Shown piece after piece: positions 1 to 8,637 of a stretch of 36,043 bases of DNA. Origin of the DNA: Opitutaceae bacterium (GTDB lineage Bacteria; Verrucomicrobiota; Verrucomicrobiia; Opitutales; Opitutaceae). Under the pieces are notes generated by a model. The model saw only the letters and a list, made by a program, of their open reading frames with translations. It was not told the origin of the DNA and did not search any database. Numbering within the stretch: position 1 is the stretch's first letter; each line of letters starts with the position of its first letter. The translations under genes were made by a program, and so were the position numbers. The DNA lies in the NCBI GenBank assembly GCA_005799525.1, contig SYGN01000040.1, forward strand, positions 1 to 36,043, in the 5' to 3' direction.

Positions 1-1626
1 AACCCCGTGCTCAAGACCCCGCACATGGACCGGCTGCACGCGGAGAGCATTCGCTTCACAGACTTCCATGTGGCCCCGATGTGCACGCCAACACGCGGGC
101 AGCTCATGACCGGCGTAGATGCGCTCCGCAACGGTGCGATGAACGTCAGCAGCGGCCGCACGAATCTGCGGCGCGATTTTCCGACGATGCCCGAAATATT
201 CGCCGCCGCCGGCTACCGCACCGGAATGTTCGGCAAATGGCACCTCGGCGACAACTACCCCTACCGCCCGCAGGACCGCGGTTTTCAGGAATCGATCTGG
301 TATCAGTCGTCGAGCATCCCTTCCGCCGCCGGCTACTTTAACAACGACTACTTCGACGACATCTACCAGCACAACGGCTCCCCCAAGAAATACGAAGGCT
401 ACACCACCGATGTCTTCTTCCGTGAAGCGCAGTCGTGGATGAAGCTAAAGGCCGAGCGTCACGAACCGTTCTTCTGTTACCTGCCACTCGCCGCCGCCCA
501 TGGTCCGTTCTTTGTCCCCGATCGTTATCGCGAACCCTACCGCCAGCAACCACCCCGCATCGGGAGCTTCTTCGCGATGATCGCCAACATCGACGAGAAC
601 CTCGGCCGGCTCGATGCCTTCCTGCGCGAAAACGGGCTGCACGAGAATACCATTCTCATTTTCATGACGGACAACGGCACCGCCACCGGCGATCCCGTCT
701 TCAACGCCGGCCTGCGGGGAAAAAAGATCGGGCTCTACGACGGCGGGCATCGCGTGCCGTTTTTCATCCGCTGGCCCGCAGGAAAACTGCGCGCCGCCGG
801 CGACGTCGCGGCCCTAACCCAAGTGCAGGACGTTCTCCCCACCCTCCTCGAACTCTGCGGCGTGGCAAAGCCCGCCGCGGCCAGCTTCGACGGCACGAGC
901 CTGACCGGCCTCCTGCGCGATCCCGCCGCGACACTGCCCGATCGGAAACTCACCATTCAGTTTTCCCGCATGAACGACTCCCGTCCGAAGCCGGGCGATG
1001 CCGTGGTGCTGTGGAAGCGCTGGCGCCTCGTCGCCGACCAGGAACTCTATGACCTCGCGACCGACCCCGCGCAGGAGCGCAACGTCATTGCGCAATTCCC
1101 GGAAGTCGCGGCAGCGTTACGCGCTCACTATGCGACGTGGTGGGCCGGAGTCGAACCGCGCCTGCTCGAGGTCAGCCCGATCCACCTCGGCTCGGCCCGC
1201 GCCAATCCCGTCCAACTCTCCCCGTGCGACTGGGTGGATGTGTTTTTCGATCAACAAAACCAAGTGCGCCGAACGAAAAAGAACGGCGCCTGGTCGCTCT
1301 TCGTCGAACACGCCGGTGACTATGAAATCGCTCTGCGCCGCTGGCCCCTCGAAGCCAATGCGCCGATTACCGCCGCCATGCCCGCCTTCGAAGGAGTGGA
1401 TGGTGGCTTTGCCGCCGGCGATGCATTTCCCGTTGCAAGCGCCGACCTGAAAATCGGCGACGTGCGCCGGCAACAACCCGTCACGCCCGAGGACAAGGCG
1501 GTGACGTTCAACCTCACGCTGTCCCGCGGCCCGATGGAACTACAAACGTGGTTTCGCGACGCCGCCGGCCAGGAAATCGCCGGCGCCTACTATGTCTACG
1601 TTCGCGCGCTACGTCCCGGAAAGTAA
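1..1626 (+). CDS. Sulfatase (arylsulfatase type), 5' partial
   Basis: A formylglycine-dependent sulfatase that removes sulfate esters, probably from a sulfated sugar. The frame is open from base 1, and the first codons (NPVLKTPHMDRL) match the part of the family that follows the N-terminal metal-binding aspartates, so the signal peptide and the first 40 or so residues lie outside the window. The GTG at 7 is therefore not the start. The maturation motif CTPTR is at bases 82-96; its Cys would become formylglycine. The active-site GKWHLG lies near bases 232-249, and FMTDNG near 661-678 supplies further metal ligands. The last 150 or so residues form an extra C-terminal domain seen in several marine sulfatases. 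It is followed after 122 bp by a secreted dehydrogenase on the same strand. The substrate cannot be read from sequence. Confidence 0.93.
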   Translation, partial: NPVLKTPHMDRLHAESIRFTDFHVAPMCTPTRGQLMTGVDALRNGAMNVSSGRTNLRRDFPTMPEIFAAAGYRTGMFGKWHLGDNYPYRPQDRGFQESIWYQSSSIPSAAGYFNNDYFDDIYQHNGSPKKYEGYTTDVFFREAQSWMKLKAERHEPFFCYLPLAAAHGPFFVPDRYREPYRQQPPRIGSFFAMIANIDENLGRLDAFLRENGLHENTILIFMTDNGTATGDPVFNAGLRGKKIGLYDGGHRVPFFIRWPAGKLRAAGDVAALTQVQDVLPTLLELCGVAKPAAASFDGTSLTGLLRDPAATLPDRKLTIQFSRMNDSRPKPGDAVVLWKRWRLVADQELYDLATDPAQERNVIAQFPEVAAALRAHYATWWAGVEPRLLEVSPIHLGSARANPVQLSPCDWVDVFFDQQNQVRRTKKNGAWSLFVEHAGDYEIALRRWPLEANAPITAAMPAFEGVDGGFAAGDAFPVASADLKIGDVRRQQPVTPEDKAVTFNLTLSRGPMELQTWFRDAAGQEIAGAYYVYVRALRPGK

Positions 1627-1748
1627 TGTGCGGCGAGCAACCACCTCATGATCCCTCACGCCCGCCCAAGCCTTCCACCTCACCGACAATCGTTCTTCCG
1701 TTCACTCCGATCCACGTCCTGCCAACCGCTTTCCCGAAATTCCGCGTC

Positions 1749-4700
1749 ATGACCCATTCAAAATTCCGTCTCTCCGTCGCCCTCTTCGCCGCCGCCCTAC
1801 CCACCGCGCACGCCGCCCACCTCACGCTGCGTCAGGACGCCGCCACGCACACGATCTCCGTGTATCGCGACAACGTCCCCGCCCCCATCCTCACGCAGAA
1901 CGCGAAACCCGATTTCCGCCCCTATCTGCACCCCATCGTTTCGCCCGACGGGAAAAGCGTCCTCACCGAGTTCAGCCCCGGCCACCACAAGCACCAGACC
2001 GGCATCTACTGGGGCCTCACGCGCGTGAACGGCCGCGACTATTTCCACAATCCCGCCAACGGCTACTGGCGCCGCATCTCCAGCGCCATCCTCGCCGATC
2101 ATGGCAGCACGGTGAAGTGGTCCACCGTCTACCATCTCCTCGACGCAGCCGGCCAGCCAATCATGGCCGAGACTCAGACGTGGACCATGCGCGACTCCGG
2201 CGACCGCTACCTCCTCGATCTCGAGTGGCAGGGCGAAGGCCTCATCGATCTCACCGTCGCCAAATACGACTACGGCGGGCTCTTCGTCCGCATGCCGTGG
2301 CGCGCCGGCATGGAGGGCGCGGTAGTCAACAGCAACCGCCAGCAGAACAAGCGGGCCACCGGCGAGCGCGCGCTCTGGGTAGACATCGGTCTCAAACTCG
2401 AGGGCCGCACCGACCAGGCACACATCGCCGTGTTCGATCACCCGAAAAACTCCGACTACCCGCTCCCGTGGCGCGTCGACGGCCAGCTGGGCGTCGGTCC
2501 GAGCCGCGCCATTTCCGGCGACTGGTCTATCGCCAAGGGCAAGACCGAGACCATCCGCCATCAGCTCGTCGTCTACACCGGCGAACTCAACGACCTCAAG
2601 ATGACCGAAAGCTGGAAGGCCTACACCGGCCAAACCAACGACAACATCCTTTGGCGCCTAGCAAAAGCCGAGGGCTTAAAGGCTACGCTTCTCACCCCCG
2701 AAGAAGCCGTCGCCAAAATGACCGTCCCCGCCGGCTTCGAAGCAAAACTCGCCGCCGCCGAACCCATGATCACCCAGCCCATGGCCTTTTGCTGGGACGA
2801 CCGCGGGCGCATGTGGGTCGCGGAAAATCGCGACTACGAAACCCGCAAGACCGGCTTCGCCAACCACGGCGACAGTCGCATCCTCATTCTCGAAGACACC
2901 GACGGCGACGGCATCTTCGATTCTCGCAAAGTCTTTCTCGAAGGCATCCCGTTCCCTTCCACCCTCGCCATCGGCTTCGACGGTCTCTGGCTCGGGTCCC
3001 CGCCCAATCTTCTCTTCGTCCCCGATCGCGACCGCGACGACCGCGCCGATGCCGGAATCGAGATCCGCCTCACCGGCTGGGGTATTCAAGATCGCCATGA
3101 AACGCTCAACTCTCTCCACTGGGGACCTGACGGCTGGCTCTACGGACTCCAAGGTTTCGCCACCCGCTCCATCGTCGGCAAACCAGCCGATGGCGGAAAA
3201 CTCTTCAAAAAGGGCGAGGCCTTCCCCGAAAAAATCGCCGTCAAAGATGGTCAATATATCGACGGCGGCGTCTGGCGCTATCACCCAACCAAGGACCGCT
3301 TCGAAATTGTCGCCCACGGTTTCAGCAATCCTTGGGGCGTCGATTTCGACGACCACGGCCAGATGTTCATCACCGCCTGCGTTATCCCGCATCTTTGGCA
3401 CATCATTCCCGGCGGAATCTACCACCGCCAAGGCGGCAGACACATCAATCCCTACATCTACGACGACATCAAGACCATCGCCGACCACAGTCACCGCTCT
3501 GCTCACGGCGGCGCGCGCATCTATTTAGCCGACGAATTCCCCGGCCAATATCGCGACCGGATTTTCATGGCCAACATCCACGAGCACGCGGTCCTATCAG
3601 ATGTGCTTGTGCCCGCGGGCTCCGGCTTTATCGGCAAACACGGCGACGACACGCTCCTCGCCAACGACGCCGCGTGGGTCGGCTTCAGCCTCGAAATCGG
3701 GCCCGACGGCGCCCTCTACGTGCTCGACTGGCACGATGGCGACATCTGCGGCAACTCCCTCACCGCAAAAGACACCGGCCGGATTTACCGTCTAGCACCG
3801 AAAGGTCTCGCCGGAAAAACCGGTCTTAACCTCGCCGCGCAGTCCGACCTCGAGCTCGTCAGCCTGCTCCAACACCGCAACGACTGGTTCAGCCGCCGAG
3901 CCCGCGTCCTCCTCCAGCAGCGCGCCGCCGCCGGCCGCCTCGATCCCGCCGTGCCTGCTCGCCTCCGATCATTGCTCGCGCAATCCGACACCGCCGCGAA
4001 AAAACTCCGCGCCCTTTGGACTCTCCACATCACCGGCCATCTCCCACCCTCCGATCTCCTGCCACTGCTCGATCATCCCGAGCCCTACCTCCGCGGCTGG
4101 GCAATTCAACTGCTGGGCGAAGATAATGCGATCGGGACGGAAGCCCTAAAGAAATTTGCCACCCTCGCTGCTACCGATCCTTCGCCAGTCGTCCGCCTCT
4201 ACCTCGCTGCAGCGCTGCAACGCATGCCATTTTCCGACCGCTGGCCGATCGCGGAGCGGCTCGTCGCCCGAACTGAGGATGTCGCCGATCACAACATTCC
4301 CAAGATAATCTGGTCCGGCATCGAGCCACTCGTCCCCGCCGATCCCACGCGCGCTCTCGCACTCGCCGCCCGCAGCGCGATGCCGCAGCTTACCCAGTGG
4401 CTCACCCGCCGCGCCGTCGCCGCCGGCCAGCTCGACGCCATCGCCGCCACCCTCGGGGCCACGTCCTCGCTGCCTGTCCGCATTTCGATTCTTGAGGGCC
4501 TACGCGACGGCCTCACGGGTGTCGGACGCAACGAAGCCCGCCCCCCAGCTAACTGGTCCGCCGTCACCACCCCGCTCGCTGCGCTCACCGACGAAAGGCT
4601 CCGCGAGCTCCTCACCCAGGTGAATCAGCTTTTTGGCGACACCAGCGCTTTCGCCGTCCAGCTCGCCCAACTCAAAGACCGCACCGCACCGGTCGGCCGC

Positions 4701-5543
4701 CGCAGCGAGATTCTTCGCACCCTCGCCCGCGACGGCTACGCCCAGTCCCTCCCGGTAGCGCTCGCGCTCCTCGACGAGGCTCCTCTTCGCCGCGAAGCAA
4801 TTCGCGCCCTCGCCGCGTTCAACGGCGCCGGCATCGCGCCCGCGCTCCTCCAGCGCTACCCGTCCCTCAACGCCGCCGAAAAAGCCGAGGTTATCCTTAC
4901 CCTCTCCGGGCGCCGCTCCACTGCGCTAGCGCTCTTCGCCGCCCTTCGTGACAACACCATTCCAAAACGCGACGTCTCCGCCTTCGACGCCCGCCAGCTT
5001 TCGCGCGTGCTCGGACCCTCGTTCGTTGACTTCTGGGGCCCACTCACCGCGCCCGCCGCTGACAAAGATGCCGACATTGCCAAGTTCAAACGCCAGCTTA
5101 CCGACAAAGCCCTCGCCGCCGCCAACCTCCCCAACGGCCGCGCCCTCTTCGAACGCGCCTGCTCCGCCTGCCACATGCTCTACGGTGCCGGCGGCAACCT
5201 CGGCCCGGATCTCACCGGTTCCAATCGCGCCAACCTCGACTACATTTTAAATCAGATCGTCAACCCCAGCGAGGTCATGAACGAGGCCTACCAGCTAGTG
5301 ACAATCGCCACCCGCGACGGCCGCACGCTGGCCGGCAATGTAGCCGCCGAGGACGAGCGCCAGCTCACGCTGCGCCTCGTCGGACAAGATACCACCGTCG
5401 CGAAATCCGATATTGTCGCGCGCGAAAAGTCTCCTGTTTCCCTGATGCCCGAAGGCCTGCTCAAAACGCTCTCGAACGACGAAGTCCGCGACCTCCTCGC
5501 CTACCTGCGCACCACCAGCCAGGTCCCGCTCCCTCAGCCCTGA
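1749..5543 (+). CDS. Secreted DUF6807 (PmoA-like) + PVC-type dehydrogenase + cytochrome c protein
   Basis: A 1264-residue secreted multidomain protein. The ATG at 1749 was chosen because it opens a clear signal peptide ending in AHA-A; the frame extends upstream to 1548, but that part overlaps the sulfatase and looks non-coding. Domains: DUF6807/PmoA-like at about 25-300 with the motif HHKHQTGIYWG near residue 79; a membrane-bound-dehydrogenase-like beta propeller (TIGR02604 type) at about 324-690, beginning near PAGFEAKLAAAEP; a HEAT-like helical region to about 1080; and a C-terminal heme domain (TIGR02603 type) with C1138-S-A-C1141-H1142 and a later SLMPEGL that could give the axial Met. 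Such proteins are typical of Planctomycetes and Verrucomicrobia and are presumed to oxidise sugars and pass electrons to the heme. The substrate is unknown. Confidence 0.9.
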   Translation: MTHSKFRLSVALFAAALPTAHAAHLTLRQDAATHTISVYRDNVPAPILTQNAKPDFRPYLHPIVSPDGKSVLTEFSPGHHKHQTGIYWGLTRVNGRDYFHNPANGYWRRISSAILADHGSTVKWSTVYHLLDAAGQPIMAETQTWTMRDSGDRYLLDLEWQGEGLIDLTVAKYDYGGLFVRMPWRAGMEGAVVNSNRQQNKRATGERALWVDIGLKLEGRTDQAHIAVFDHPKNSDYPLPWRVDGQLGVGPSRAISGDWSIAKGKTETIRHQLVVYTGELNDLKMTESWKAYTGQTNDNILWRLAKAEGLKATLLTPEEAVAKMTVPAGFEAKLAAAEPMITQPMAFCWDDRGRMWVAENRDYETRKTGFANHGDSRILILEDTDGDGIFDSRKVFLEGIPFPSTLAIGFDGLWLGSPPNLLFVPDRDRDDRADAGIEIRLTGWGIQDRHETLNSLHWGPDGWLYGLQGFATRSIVGKPADGGKLFKKGEAFPEKIAVKDGQYIDGGVWRYHPTKDRFEIVAHGFSNPWGVDFDDHGQMFITACVIPHLWHIIPGGIYHRQGGRHINPYIYDDIKTIADHSHRSAHGGARIYLADEFPGQYRDRIFMANIHEHAVLSDVLVPAGSGFIGKHGDDTLLANDAAWVGFSLEIGPDGALYVLDWHDGDICGNSLTAKDTGRIYRLAPKGLAGKTGLNLAAQSDLELVSLLQHRNDWFSRRARVLLQQRAAAGRLDPAVPARLRSLLAQSDTAAKKLRALWTLHITGHLPPSDLLPLLDHPEPYLRGWAIQLLGEDNAIGTEALKKFATLAATDPSPVVRLYLAAALQRMPFSDRWPIAERLVARTEDVADHNIPKIIWSGIEPLVPADPTRALALAARSAMPQLTQWLTRRAVAAGQLDAIAATLGATSSLPVRISILEGLRDGLTGVGRNEARPPANWSAVTTPLAALTDERLRELLTQVNQLFGDTSAFAVQLAQLKDRTAPVGRRSEILRTLARDGYAQSLPVALALLDEAPLRREAIRALAAFNGAGIAPALLQRYPSLNAAEKAEVILTLSGRRSTALALFAALRDNTIPKRDVSAFDARQLSRVLGPSFVDFWGPLTAPAADKDADIAKFKRQLTDKALAAANLPNGRALFERACSACHMLYGAGGNLGPDLTGSNRANLDYILNQIVNPSEVMNEAYQLVTIATRDGRTLAGNVAAEDERQLTLRLVGQDTTVAKSDIVAREKSPVSLMPEGLLKTLSNDEVRDLLAYLRTTSQVPLPQP

Positions 5544-5561
5544 GACCCACGCCGCACCGCC

Positions 5562-5592
5562 GCCGGTGAGTCCGGTTTTCTGACTCACCGGC
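5562..5592. terminator. Perfect 11-bp inverted repeat between two dehydrogenase genes
   Basis: GCCGGTGAGTC (5562-5572) and GACTCACCGGC (5582-5592) pair perfectly around a 9-base loop that contains TTTT. It begins 18 bases after the stop codon at 5543. No U-tract follows, so it is not a standard intrinsic terminator. It may attenuate transcription, protect a 3' end, or be a dispersed repeat. Confidence 0.5.
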
Positions 5593-5639
5593 ACACCGCC
5601 CGCTTGCTCCGCCGCCGTTGTTTCGCCCACCCTTCCCCC

Positions 5640-8582
5640 ATGCCCTTCTTCCGACTTGCCGCACTCCTGCTGCTCGCGCTGCCCTGCGCCGCCAGCCCGA
5701 TCCGCGTGCTTTATCTCGGCACCGCCGACCGCACTCCGCGCATGGCCGCCCACGCCCTGATGCGTGACCTCGGCCGCGATGCGATCTGGTTCGACTACGT
5801 CTCCGATCCCACCGCCGCCACGCCCGAGTTCGCCGCCCACTTCGACCTCGTCGTCCTCGACGCCCCGGCCGCCCCCTACGCCCCCACCCTCGCCACCGTC
5901 CCCGCCGCGAAACGCCTCGCCGCCGCCGCCCTCGGTGACGCGACCGCCGAAGGTTTCGCCCTCGCCGCGAAACCCAAACTCCTCGCCGCCGTCGGCCCCG
6001 ACCGCGTCGCCGCGTGGGAAAAATTCCTCGCCCAGCGCGAACCCGAACAGCGCGAAGCCCGCGCCACTATCGCCAACTACGAAAAACGCGCCCAGCCCGT
6101 CTCGTTTCAGTTTCCCCTCGGCGTCAAAGGCAGCACCGAACGCACCCAGGTCGCCCCCGATCTCCGCCTCGAACTCTTCGCCGCCGAGCCCGACATCGCC
6201 AAGCCCATCTTCCTCGCCTGGGACGAACGCGGCCGCCTCTGGATCGCCGAAGCCCGCGACTACCCCCACGACGTGAAGCCCGACGGCCTCGGCACCGACA
6301 CCATCAAAATTTGCGAGGACACCGACGGCGACGGTCGCGCCGACAAGTTCACGATCTTCGCCGACCGCCTCAACATCCCCACCGGCTTCGTCTTCACCAA
6401 CGGCGGCATCGTTGTCGCCCAGTCCCCGCGCTTCCTCTTCCTCAAAGACACCAACGGCGACGACAAAGCCGATGTCCGCACCGAGATCATGACCGGCTGG
6501 GGCATCAACGATACCCACGCCCAAGCCAACAATCTCCATTACGGCTACGACAACTGGCTCTACGGCGCCGTCGGCTACTCCGGCTTCAAAGGCACCGTCG
6601 GCGGCGTCGAGAAACAATTCGCCCAGGGCACGTATCGCTTTAAGGCCGACGGCTCCGCCCTTGAGTTTCTCCACCAGTTCACCAACAACACGTGGGGCCA
6701 CAGCGCCAACGAGTTCGGCGACCAGTTCGGCGGCACCGCCAATAACGCCCCCATTTTCTTCGGCGGCCTTCCCGCCTCCATCGTCCCCAAAGGCACCCGC
6801 GCCATGACCGCCAAGCGCATCAACACCGAGGACAAGACGCACACCATCACGCCCAACTTCCGCCAAGTCGACGTCATGGGCGGCTACACCGCCGCCGCCG
6901 GCAGCGCGTTCATCTACTCCGACAATCTCCCCGCCCGCCTCCAAGGTAAAGCCATGATCTGCGAGCCCACGATGAAAACCATCGCGCTCTTCGACGTGCA
7001 ACGCGACGGCGCCGGTTACGCCGCCCACGACGCCTTCAACCTCGTCGCCAGCAGCGACGAGTGGATGTCCCCCGTCTTCGCCGAGGTCGGCCCCGATGGC
7101 GCCGTGTGGTTCTCCGACTGGCAGAACTACATTATTCAACACAACCCCACGCCCAACGTCGCCCGAGGTGGCTACGCCTCCAAGACCGGCGTCGGCGGCG
7201 CGCACGAAAATCCCCTCCGCGACCATGCTCGCGGGCGCATCTACCGCGTCGTCTGGGATGTAGGCCTGGGCGCCGGCCGGGCTCCCCGGCCACCGGCCGG
7301 GCCTACACCGATCACGTCCCTTAGAGGCGCCACGACCGCCCAACTCGTCGCCGCCCTTGGCAGCGGCAATCAATTCTGGCGCCTCACCGCCCAACGCCTG
7401 CTCGTCGAAGGCCAACGCACCGACACCTCGGCTTTGCTCAAATCGGCAGTCGCCGGCAGCTCCGCCGTCAAAGCCCTCCACGCCCTCTGGACGCTGCACG
7501 GCCTCGGCCAACTCGACGCCGCCACCCACCGCAGCGCGCTCACCCACGCCGACCCCGCCGTCCGCCGTAACGCCACCCGCGCGCTCGGTCGCGATGCCGC
7601 CGCCATTTCCCTCTTCTTCGCCTCAGCCGTGATCAGCGATGCCGATCCGCTCACGCGCCTCGCCGCGTTCGCCAAGCTCGGCGAGTTTCCGACCACGCCC
7701 CAGATCAAGACCGTCGTCACCGCCCTCCTGCGCAATCCCGCCAACCAACAGGACGAATGGCTCCGGGAGGCGGCCCGCGTCGTCGGCCGTATTCACGGTG
7801 CCGGCCTCTACCGCGAGGGTCCAAACCTGCTTCCAAACATCGGCTTCGAGACTCTAGGTGAAGATCGCCTGCCCGTCGGCTGGAAGCGCCGCGACTACGG
7901 CGACAAGGAAGGCAACACCACCGCCACGTGGTCGGTTGCCGGCACCGAACGTGAATTTCACGGCGGCAAGTTTGCCCTCCGGGTTAGCTCTGCCGGCGAC
8001 GCCGACACGAGCTTTCACGCCGATGTCCCGATAAAGCCCAACACCTCATACCGTCTCGCCGGCTGGGTTCGCACCCGCGGCCTCCGCGGCAAGGCCGGCT
8101 TTAACATCCACAATATCCGCATCGAGACCGAGACCATCCGCCGCGAGACCGACTGGACTCAGGTCGAAGTCGAGTTCAACAGCGGCACCCACACAACCGC
8201 GAGCGTCAACGCCCTGCACGTCGCCCGCGGCGAAACCTTCTTCGACGATGTGCGCCTCGTCGAATTCACGTTGGTGGACGAGAACACGCAGCTTCAGCTG
8301 GGCAACGCCGCGCGCGGCGAACAGCTCTTCACCAAGCACCCCGCGGCCTGCATCCTCTGCCACGCCGTCAAGGGCGTGGGCAGCACCGTCGGTCCCGCCC
8401 TCGACGGTCTTGCTTCCCGCGCAACCGCCGCGTCCATCCGCGAGAGCTTGCTCGAACCGAGCAAGGTCATCGCCAAAGGCTACGAGCAGTTCGGCAAAAT
8501 ATCCCCCATGCCCCCGATGGCCGATATCTTCAGTCCGCAGGAAATCTCCGACCTCGAAGCCTATCTCCAGACCTTGAAGTAA
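5640..8582 (+). CDS. Secreted PVC-type dehydrogenase with CBM-like and cytochrome c domains
   Basis: A 980-residue secreted protein related to its upstream neighbour. The ATG at 5640 gives a clean signal peptide (MPFFRLAALLLLALPCAA); an earlier ATG at 5604 would put 12 odd residues before it. Regions in order: an N-terminal alpha/beta stretch at about 20-130 that resembles a ThuA/glutamine-amidotransferase-like fold (weak); a TIGR02604-type propeller at about 170-535; a short proline-rich insert at about 541-556 encoded by a palindromic repeat; a HEAT-like region at about 560-720; a carbohydrate-binding-like jelly roll at about 728-885, starting NLLPNIGFETLGEDRLPVGW; and a C-terminal cytochrome c with C904-I-L-C907-H908. 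It probably works with the neighbouring sulfatase in extracellular sugar oxidation. The family is clear; the reaction is inferred. Confidence 0.9.
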   Translation: MPFFRLAALLLLALPCAASPIRVLYLGTADRTPRMAAHALMRDLGRDAIWFDYVSDPTAATPEFAAHFDLVVLDAPAAPYAPTLATVPAAKRLAAAALGDATAEGFALAAKPKLLAAVGPDRVAAWEKFLAQREPEQREARATIANYEKRAQPVSFQFPLGVKGSTERTQVAPDLRLELFAAEPDIAKPIFLAWDERGRLWIAEARDYPHDVKPDGLGTDTIKICEDTDGDGRADKFTIFADRLNIPTGFVFTNGGIVVAQSPRFLFLKDTNGDDKADVRTEIMTGWGINDTHAQANNLHYGYDNWLYGAVGYSGFKGTVGGVEKQFAQGTYRFKADGSALEFLHQFTNNTWGHSANEFGDQFGGTANNAPIFFGGLPASIVPKGTRAMTAKRINTEDKTHTITPNFRQVDVMGGYTAAAGSAFIYSDNLPARLQGKAMICEPTMKTIALFDVQRDGAGYAAHDAFNLVASSDEWMSPVFAEVGPDGAVWFSDWQNYIIQHNPTPNVARGGYASKTGVGGAHENPLRDHARGRIYRVVWDVGLGAGRAPRPPAGPTPITSLRGATTAQLVAALGSGNQFWRLTAQRLLVEGQRTDTSALLKSAVAGSSAVKALHALWTLHGLGQLDAATHRSALTHADPAVRRNATRALGRDAAAISLFFASAVISDADPLTRLAAFAKLGEFPTTPQIKTVVTALLRNPANQQDEWLREAARVVGRIHGAGLYREGPNLLPNIGFETLGEDRLPVGWKRRDYGDKEGNTTATWSVAGTEREFHGGKFALRVSSAGDADTSFHADVPIKPNTSYRLAGWVRTRGLRGKAGFNIHNIRIETETIRRETDWTQVEVEFNSGTHTTASVNALHVARGETFFDDVRLVEFTLVDENTQLQLGNAARGEQLFTKHPAACILCHAVKGVGSTVGPALDGLASRATAASIRESLLEPSKVIAKGYEQFGKISPMPPMADIFSPQEISDLEAYLQTLK
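7260..7306. repeat. GTAG-headed palindromic repeat (REP-like, family D) inside a coding sequence
   Basis: GTAGGCC (7260-7266) and GGCCTAC (7300-7306) are inverted ends of a 47-bp GC-rich palindromic block. Inside it GGCCGGG (7275-7281) pairs with CCCGGCC (7285-7291) across a 3-base loop. Read from either strand the block starts with GTAG, the usual head of RAYT-associated REPs. It codes for a Gly/Pro/Ala/Arg linker between the propeller and the HEAT-like region of the host gene. Confidence 0.65.
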
Positions 8583-8637
8583 CTACCTCCGCTCGATCCA
8601 CCTCACCCACGATTCCAAATTTCCCCCTCCTTCCATC

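Noticed and set aside
1797-3506. Long minus-strand frames opposite the first dehydrogenase gene
   Set aside because: The composition is typical of antisense frames, and the forward strand encodes recognised domains across the whole stretch.
5295-7547. A 750-codon open frame on the minus strand opposite the two dehydrogenase genes
   Set aside because: It is an antisense shadow of GC-rich coding DNA: Gly/Val/Glu/Ala-rich without domains, while the forward frames have clear motifs.
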